Source: Oscillospiraceae bacterium (GTDB lineage Bacteria > Bacillota > Clostridia > Oscillospirales > CAG-382). From it: 63,928 nucleotides of DNA. Location: contig SVRW01000012.1 of assembly GCA_015064625.1 (NCBI GenBank), positions 1 through 63,928 of the forward strand, written 5' to 3'. Position 1 is the stretch's first letter, and each line of letters opens with the position of its first letter. Below the pieces are notes generated by a model. The model was not told the DNA's origin and ran no database searches. It saw only the letters and a list, made by a program, of their open reading frames with translations. The translations under genes were made by a program, and so were the position numbers. Shown piece by piece: positions 59,447 through 63,928 of this stretch.

Positions 59447-59490
59447 AAAAATGAAAAGTCTTTCCGAAAAACATCAAGGAGATTTTGAAA

Positions 59491-61128
59491 ATGCCTATTA
59501 CAGATATATTGAAAAGGAATTGCGCGCTTTACGGTAACGATATTTGTCTTACTGAAATAAATCCTGAGCTTCCTGAAACGAGAAGACTTACCTGGAGAGA
59601 TTATGAGCTGGTTCAATCAACGTCAAAGGCTACTTACAGACGTGAAATAACGTGGAACGTTTTCAACGAAAAAGCCAACAGACTTGCCAATGCTCTCATT
59701 TCACGCGGTATAAAGAAGGGAGACAAGGTTGCAATTCTTCTTATGAACTGTCTTGAATGGCTTCCTATTTATTTTGGAATACTTAAAACAGGGGCTTTGG
59801 CTGTTCCCCTTAATTTCAGATACGCTTCCGACGAAATAGAATACTGCCTTAATTTAGCGGAATGTGACGCTTTGGTGTTTGGCCCTGAATTCATTGGCAG
59901 AGTTGAAGAAATAGCTGATTCCATAAGCAAAAACCGTTTGCTTATATACACAGGTACAGGCAACTGCCCATCCTTTGCAGACGATTATTTTGATCTTACA
60001 GTTGACTGCTCAAGTGCTGACCCCGACGTTTCATTAACGGATGAAGATTTTGCTGCAATTTACTTTTCATCGGGAACTACCGGATTTCCAAAAGCTATTC
60101 TTCACAAGCATGAAAGCCTGATGCATGCCTGCAGAGTTGAGCAGGCTCACCACGGACAAACAAAGGACGACGTTTTTCTCTGCATCCCTCCCCTTTACCA
60201 TACGGGAGCGAAAATGCATTGGTTCGGAAGCTTTTTAGTCGGCGGCAAAGCCGTTCTTCTTAAAGGCACTAAGCCCGAATTTGTTCTCAAAACCGCATCA
60301 GAAGAAAAATGCTCTATAGTATGGCTTTTAGTGCCGTGGGCTCAGGATATACTTGCCGCTCTCGATAGCGGAGAGCTTAAGAAAGAAGATTACGACCTTT
60401 CAAATTGGAGACTTATGCATATAGGAGCTCAACCCGTACCAAAGAGCCTTATTCAGCGTTGGAAGGAATATTTCCCCAACCACGAATACGACACAAACTA
60501 CGGGCTCAGCGAATCCATTGGCCCTGGTTGTGTTCATCTTGGCGTTGAAAACATCCACAAGGTTGGAGCCATAGGAAAAGCGGGATTCGGTTGGGAAACT
60601 AAAATTGCTGACGTATTGGGCAATCCTGTGGAAAAAGGCGAGGTTGGCGAGCTTTGCGTTAAAGGTCCTGGTGTTATGACCTGCTACTACAACGATGAAG
60701 CGGCTACAAAAGCTTGTCTCAAAGATGGTTGGCTCTTTACAGGAGATATGGCAATGGAAGACGAAGACGGTTTCATTTTCCTTGTTGACAGAAAGAAAGA
60801 CGTTATCATAACGGGCGGGGAAAACCTCTATCCCGTTCAGATAGAAGACTTCCTCAGCACGCATACATCCATTAAGGACGTTGCAGTTATAGGACTTCCT
60901 GATGCAAGACTTGGAGAAATTGCGGCGGCTGTTATTGAATTGAAAAAAGGACATTCCTGCACAGAGGAAGAAATAAACGAATTTTGCAAAAAGCTTCCCA
61001 GATACAAACGACCCAAGAAAATCATTTTTGCAAAAGTTCCAAGAAACCCCACAGGGAAAATCGAAAAGCCCAAGCTTCGCCAGATATACGGTGGTGCTGG
61101 ACTTGTGGCAGCTCAGAACAATTCCTGA
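59491..61128 (+). CDS. AMP-forming acyl-CoA synthetase
   Basis: The start at 59491 is 8 bases after AAGGAG; an upstream TTG at 59485 is too close to the site. The 545-residue protein has the adenylation motifs YFSSGTTGFPKAILHK, TNYGLSESIGPG, GWLFTGDMAMEDEDGF, VIITGGENLYPVQIE and, near the end, NPTGKIEKPKLR with the catalytic lysine. It resembles medium-chain or aryl acyl-CoA ligases. The two transporter genes that follow with spacings of 16 and 3 bases suggest that it activates an imported organic acid. The substrate is unknown. Confidence 0.9.
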   Translation: MPITDILKRNCALYGNDICLTEINPELPETRRLTWRDYELVQSTSKATYRREITWNVFNEKANRLANALISRGIKKGDKVAILLMNCLEWLPIYFGILKTGALAVPLNFRYASDEIEYCLNLAECDALVFGPEFIGRVEEIADSISKNRLLIYTGTGNCPSFADDYFDLTVDCSSADPDVSLTDEDFAAIYFSSGTTGFPKAILHKHESLMHACRVEQAHHGQTKDDVFLCIPPLYHTGAKMHWFGSFLVGGKAVLLKGTKPEFVLKTASEEKCSIVWLLVPWAQDILAALDSGELKKEDYDLSNWRLMHIGAQPVPKSLIQRWKEYFPNHEYDTNYGLSESIGPGCVHLGVENIHKVGAIGKAGFGWETKIADVLGNPVEKGEVGELCVKGPGVMTCYYNDEAATKACLKDGWLFTGDMAMEDEDGFIFLVDRKKDVIITGGENLYPVQIEDFLSTHTSIKDVAVIGLPDARLGEIAAAVIELKKGHSCTEEEINEFCKKLPRYKRPKKIIFAKVPRNPTGKIEKPKLRQIYGGAGLVAAQNNS

Positions 61129-61144
61129 AGTGAGGTGAACGCAA

Positions 61145-62407
61145 GTGACGCATTTAAAAACACGTTGGTTCAGGCTTGCTCTTGGCGTTATAACGCTGTT
61201 TTTTGCAGGTATAATCTACGCCTGGTCAATTATAAATCTTCCATTTTGCGGATATCATTTCATCGAAGGAACAAATTACTTTGGATTATGTTTCTGCGAT
61301 TCGGGGATAAATTTTTCATCACAAGAACTTAGTCTTAACTTCACTATAACCATGTGCTTTTTCTGCATAAGCGGTTTCGTTTCAGGGCTTCTCGACAAAA
61401 AGCTTTCTCCGAGAATAAGACTTATTGCAAGTGCAATTCTGCTCGTTGCAGGCTTTGCAATAACTTCTTCAATACAAACAGATGACATTTCAGGACTTCT
61501 GAAACTGTATCTGGGATACGGAGTTATGGCGGGAACAGGAATCGGTATTGTTTACAACGTAGTTATTTCAAAGACTAATGCATGGTTTCCCGACAAGGCG
61601 GGTATATCATCAGGAGCGTTGATGATGGGATTCGGTTTCACCGCTCTCGTTTTAGGAAATTTCATGGTAAAGCTTTTTGGTATTAAATCCATCGGCTGGC
61701 AGAAAACTTATTTGGGCTTTGGAATCGTTATCGGTTTAATTATTTTTATCGCTTCATTTTTCATAAAAGCCCCCTCGTCAGATTTGGAATTTCCTGTGAA
61801 GGAAAAAGCAAAGGAAATCCAAACGAAGGATTATACTACCGTCGAAATGGCAAAAACCTTTACGTTTTGGAAGCTTTTTGTATTTTTCATTCTTCTTGCA
61901 GCGGTAGGAAGCACTGCCATAGGAGGCGCAAAAGGTCAATTTTCAGCTCTTGGAATAACAGAAAAAGCAGGTCTTTTCGCAAGTCTTGTAACTATTTGCA
62001 ATGGCTTTGGAAGAATAGCTTCAGGAGCGTTTTTTGATGCTTTCGGTTTGAGAAAAACCCAATACCTCACATCTGGCGTTGTTATTCTTGCAACTGCTCT
62101 CACTTGTATTGGTTACATAACCGACATATCTATTTTAGGCGTTGTAGGATTGCTTCTTTGTGGATTCTCCTACGGATTCTGCCCCACAGCATCCTCCGCT
62201 TTTGTTGGCGCATTATTTGGCAAAAAGCATTTCGGGCTTAATTTCAGCACGCTTAACCTTATATTAGTCCCCGCTTCTTTTGTTCCAACCCTTTTGAGCG
62301 GAGTTGATTCAACGGTTAAATTCGGAATACTTATCGCTTGTTCCATCGTGGGATTAGTTATAAATCTTTCAATAAAGCCACTCAAAAACAAAAATAAAGA
62401 GGTTTAA
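61145..62407 (+). CDS. MFS transporter, OFA (oxalate/formate antiporter-like) family
   Basis: The 420-residue protein starts with GTG after GAGGTGAAC. It has twelve predicted membrane helices. The first, VITLFFAGIIYAWSIINLPF, with the AGIIYAWS string, and the later VAGTGIGIVYNVVISKTNAWFPDKAG-type block (seen as GTGIGIVYNVVISKTNAWFP) are typical of OFA-family carriers of monocarboxylates or dicarboxylates. It probably moves an organic acid across the membrane for the synthetase encoded upstream, in symport or exchange. The exact solute is not known. Confidence 0.88.
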   Translation: MTHLKTRWFRLALGVITLFFAGIIYAWSIINLPFCGYHFIEGTNYFGLCFCDSGINFSSQELSLNFTITMCFFCISGFVSGLLDKKLSPRIRLIASAILLVAGFAITSSIQTDDISGLLKLYLGYGVMAGTGIGIVYNVVISKTNAWFPDKAGISSGALMMGFGFTALVLGNFMVKLFGIKSIGWQKTYLGFGIVIGLIIFIASFFIKAPSSDLEFPVKEKAKEIQTKDYTTVEMAKTFTFWKLFVFFILLAAVGSTAIGGAKGQFSALGITEKAGLFASLVTICNGFGRIASGAFFDAFGLRKTQYLTSGVVILATALTCIGYITDISILGVVGLLLCGFSYGFCPTASSAFVGALFGKKHFGLNFSTLNLILVPASFVPTLLSGVDSTVKFGILIACSIVGLVINLSIKPLKNKNKEV

Positions 62408-62410
62408 TTT

Positions 62411-63763
62411 ATGGACTCAAACATCACACCCAAAAAGCGCGGTAGCTTTTCGGGAAAAATCGGATTCGTGCTTGCAGCAGCAGGTTCTGCCGTTGGTCTT
62501 GGAAACATCTGGCGTTTCCCCTATCTTGCCGCTGAATACGGTGGAGGAATATTTCTTCTCGTTTATCTTATTCTTGCAGTAACCTTTGGTTTTGCACTGA
62601 TGTCTGCTGAAATAATGATTGGCAGAAAAACAGGTCTTTCAGCCATAGGTGCATTCAAAAAACTTGATAAAAGATTTTCCTTCGTTGGTATATTGGCATC
62701 CCTTGTTCCCGTTCTCGTTCTTCCCTATTATTGCGTTATTGGCGGTTGGGTTGTGAAATATTTCACGGCATTCGTATCTGGAAACATGGGAAAAGCCGCC
62801 ATGGACGGATATTTTGGCGATTTCAGAGCTGATACATTCCAATCTATGCTTTTCTTTGCAATATTCCTTGGAATAACATCAATTATCGTTCTTTTCGGTG
62901 TTGAAAAAGGAATCGAAAAAACAAGTAAATTTTTGATGCCTGTATTGGTCACAATAATAATAGGTCTTTCCATTTACATTATGTTTCAGGACGGTGCTAT
63001 GGAAGGCGTTATATATTATATCAAGCCCGACTTTTCAAAGTTTTCATTCAAAACAGTACTTGCAGCTATGGGACAGCTTTTCTATTCAATGTCCTTAGCA
63101 ATGGGTATTATGATAACCTACGGCTCGTATATGAAAAAAGAGGTTAGCGTAGAATCCTCCGTACACCAGATAGAGATATTTGACACAGGTGTAGCATTTT
63201 TTGCAGGTCTTATGATTATTCCTGCTGTTTTCACAATGGGCGGTGTTGAAAACCTCAATGCAGGCCCTGGTCTTATGTTCGTAACGCTTCCAAAGGTTTT
63301 TGACAAAATGCCGGGCGGTGCAGTTATCGGTGCTATATTCTTTGTGCTTGTTTTCTTTGCCGCACTCACGTCCTCAGTTTCTCTTATGGAAACAGTTGTT
63401 TCAATCCTCAGAGACAAATTTGGAATCAAACGTATTGCTTCTTGTCTGACGGTTCTCGGTATTTCTCTGGCGTTGGGAACGCTTTCCGCTCTCTCCACAG
63501 GATTGCTCGCAGACGTGAAGCCCTTCGGAAAAGATTTCCTCGATTTCTTTGATTATATCTGCAATAATATTCTGATGCCCATAACCGCTTTACTCACCTG
63601 CATTTTGGTTGGATATATTATCAAGCCGAAAAAGCTCCTCGAAGAAGCGGAAACCCACGGCAACAAATTCAAAGCAAAAAAACTTTTCACCGTTGTTATT
63701 AAGTATATCGCACCAATCTGCATTATTCTTATTTTCATTTCTTCCATATTCGGAATCGTTTAA
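62411..63763 (+). CDS. Neurotransmitter:sodium symporter (NSS/SLC6) family transporter
   Basis: The 450-residue protein begins 3 bases after the MFS gene. Helix 1 has the unwound substrate and sodium site AAAGSAVGLGNIWRFPYLA, followed by YGGGIFLLVYLI, as in LeuT. The later ALTSSVSLMETVVS block supplies the second sodium site, and about eleven helices are predicted, as in many bacterial members (LeuT has twelve). Bacterial homologues import amino acids such as leucine, tryptophan or tyrosine with sodium. In this operon it may import an amino acid whose breakdown product is the substrate of the synthetase. Confidence 0.93.
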   Translation: MDSNITPKKRGSFSGKIGFVLAAAGSAVGLGNIWRFPYLAAEYGGGIFLLVYLILAVTFGFALMSAEIMIGRKTGLSAIGAFKKLDKRFSFVGILASLVPVLVLPYYCVIGGWVVKYFTAFVSGNMGKAAMDGYFGDFRADTFQSMLFFAIFLGITSIIVLFGVEKGIEKTSKFLMPVLVTIIIGLSIYIMFQDGAMEGVIYYIKPDFSKFSFKTVLAAMGQLFYSMSLAMGIMITYGSYMKKEVSVESSVHQIEIFDTGVAFFAGLMIIPAVFTMGGVENLNAGPGLMFVTLPKVFDKMPGGAVIGAIFFVLVFFAALTSSVSLMETVVSILRDKFGIKRIASCLTVLGISLALGTLSALSTGLLADVKPFGKDFLDFFDYICNNILMPITALLTCILVGYIIKPKKLLEEAETHGNKFKAKKLFTVVIKYIAPICIILIFISSIFGIV

Positions 63764-63768
63764 TAGTT

Positions 63769-63800
63769 AAAGGTCTTGCGAGCGTTTCGCAAGACCTTTT
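63769..63800 (+). terminator. Intrinsic terminator of the transporter operon
   Basis: AAAGGTCTTGCG (63769-63780) and CGCAAGACCTTT (63788-63799) form a perfect 12-bp stem followed by T and CATT. It lies 5 bases after the symporter stop codon. Confidence 0.85.
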
Positions 63801-63810
63801 CATTGGTGCC

Positions 63811-63928
63811 TTTAAGGCGTGGAAATAAACCCCCGGTTCTACCGGGGGAAGAAAAAATACTTTAGTTTACGTAGAAAAACCTCCATGGTATAATGTGTAG
63901 GACTTGACAACCGCACTACACATAAATA
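63811..63928 (+). mobile_element. Probable left end of an IS200/IS605-family element (runs off the window)
   Basis: After the sequence TTTAA at 63811-63815 comes a compact hairpin CCCCCGGT-TCT-ACCGGGGG (63830-63848), typical of the subterminal hairpins of these elements. Next come a promoter TTTACG (63866-63871), 17-base spacer, TATAAT (63889-63894), and a second inverted repeat TGTGTAG/CTACACA (63894-63900, 63916-63922), which would lie just before a tnpA start beyond the edge. The transposase itself is not in the window, so the identification rests on structure only. Confidence 0.5.

Larger units (their letters stand above)
59111..59490. other. Divergent region between DUF4160 and the acyl-CoA synthetase operon
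   Basis: Besides promoters on both strands and a leader terminator, the stretch has a 14-bp palindrome CGAAGCGCGCTTCG (59279-59292) followed by GAGGATTTTAGG, which may be a weak terminator of another small transcript. No gene was found. Confidence 0.5.

Noticed and set aside
59377..59490. T-box or other classic riboswitch in the acyl-CoA synthetase leader
   Set aside because: The leader before the terminator is only about 30 bases, and no T-box motif or aptamer fold is seen.
1..63928. CRISPR arrays, rRNA, tRNA, phage structural genes, replication origin
   Set aside because: No regularly spaced repeats, no rRNA- or tRNA-like blocks, no capsid/tail/terminase genes and no dnaA-box cluster were found.

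Overview
The window looks like the chromosome of a low-GC, strictly anaerobic Firmicute (class Clostridia, probably an Oscillospiraceae/Ruminococcaceae-type gut or rumen fermenter). This is inferred from AT-rich intergenic DNA with near-consensus sigma-A promoters, strong AGGAGG-type ribosome binding sites, dockerin modules, GH43 and GH3 glycosidases, and a C4-dicarboxylate (succinate) fermentation operon. No rRNA, tRNA or CRISPR array was found.

Region 1 (1-2.8 kb) is a graveyard of mobile DNA. It holds an integrase N-terminus fused in frame to a methyltransferase fragment and running off the left edge, a small element gene, the 3' part of an IS3-family transposase, about 850 bases with no recognisable gene, and an internally deleted group II intron next to a terminator-like hairpin.

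Region 2 (2.9-15.4 kb, minus strand) is one long operon read from a strong promoter near 15.33 kb: fumC, hdrB, hdrC, hdrA, an MvhD/FloxD-like gene, floxC-, floxB- and floxA-like genes, frdB, frdA, a small 3-TM PQ-loop-like protein and pckA. Carboxykinase makes oxaloacetate, fumarase makes fumarate, and a soluble FrdAB can reduce it to succinate. The HdrABC-Flox genes between them suggest that NADH oxidation is coupled by flavin-based electron bifurcation to fumarate and ferredoxin reduction. This is the most interesting system in the window; malate dehydrogenase is not encoded here.

Region 3 (15.4-35.3 kb) encodes surface proteins: a membrane-anchored protein, a 3640-residue Calx-beta/CARDB-type protein, a 1773-residue GLUG-repeat protein with four dockerin-type repeats, and (convergent) a secreted lipase-like serine hydrolase with a dockerin. 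The two large proteins share an unusual SPGDN-plus-transmembrane tail.

Region 4 (35.5-53.2 kb) is for carbohydrate use: a complete sugar ABC importer (binding lipoprotein and two permeases) with a GH43 lipoprotein; then a second operon with two small membrane proteins, a DUF624-like membrane protein and an MsmX/UgpC-like ATPase that could energise the importer; then a zinc-ribbon protein, a GH3 glycosidase with gpsA, an acyl-CoA synthetase, an unknown protein and an SGNH esterase.

Region 5 (53.2-57.6 kb) has a CPBP-family membrane protease diverging from a lipid/envelope cluster (CrtO-like acyltransferase, MGDG-synthase/UgtP-like glycosyltransferase, CDP-alcohol phosphatidyltransferase, PAP2 protein). 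A duplicated 15-bp inverted repeat lies between them.

Region 6 (57.6-63.9 kb) contains a NERD-domain protein, a DUF4160/DUF2442 pair, and an operon of acyl-CoA synthetase, OFA-type MFS transporter and NSS-family sodium symporter, with an intrinsic terminator in its leader. The right edge holds what looks like the left end of an IS200/IS605-family element.
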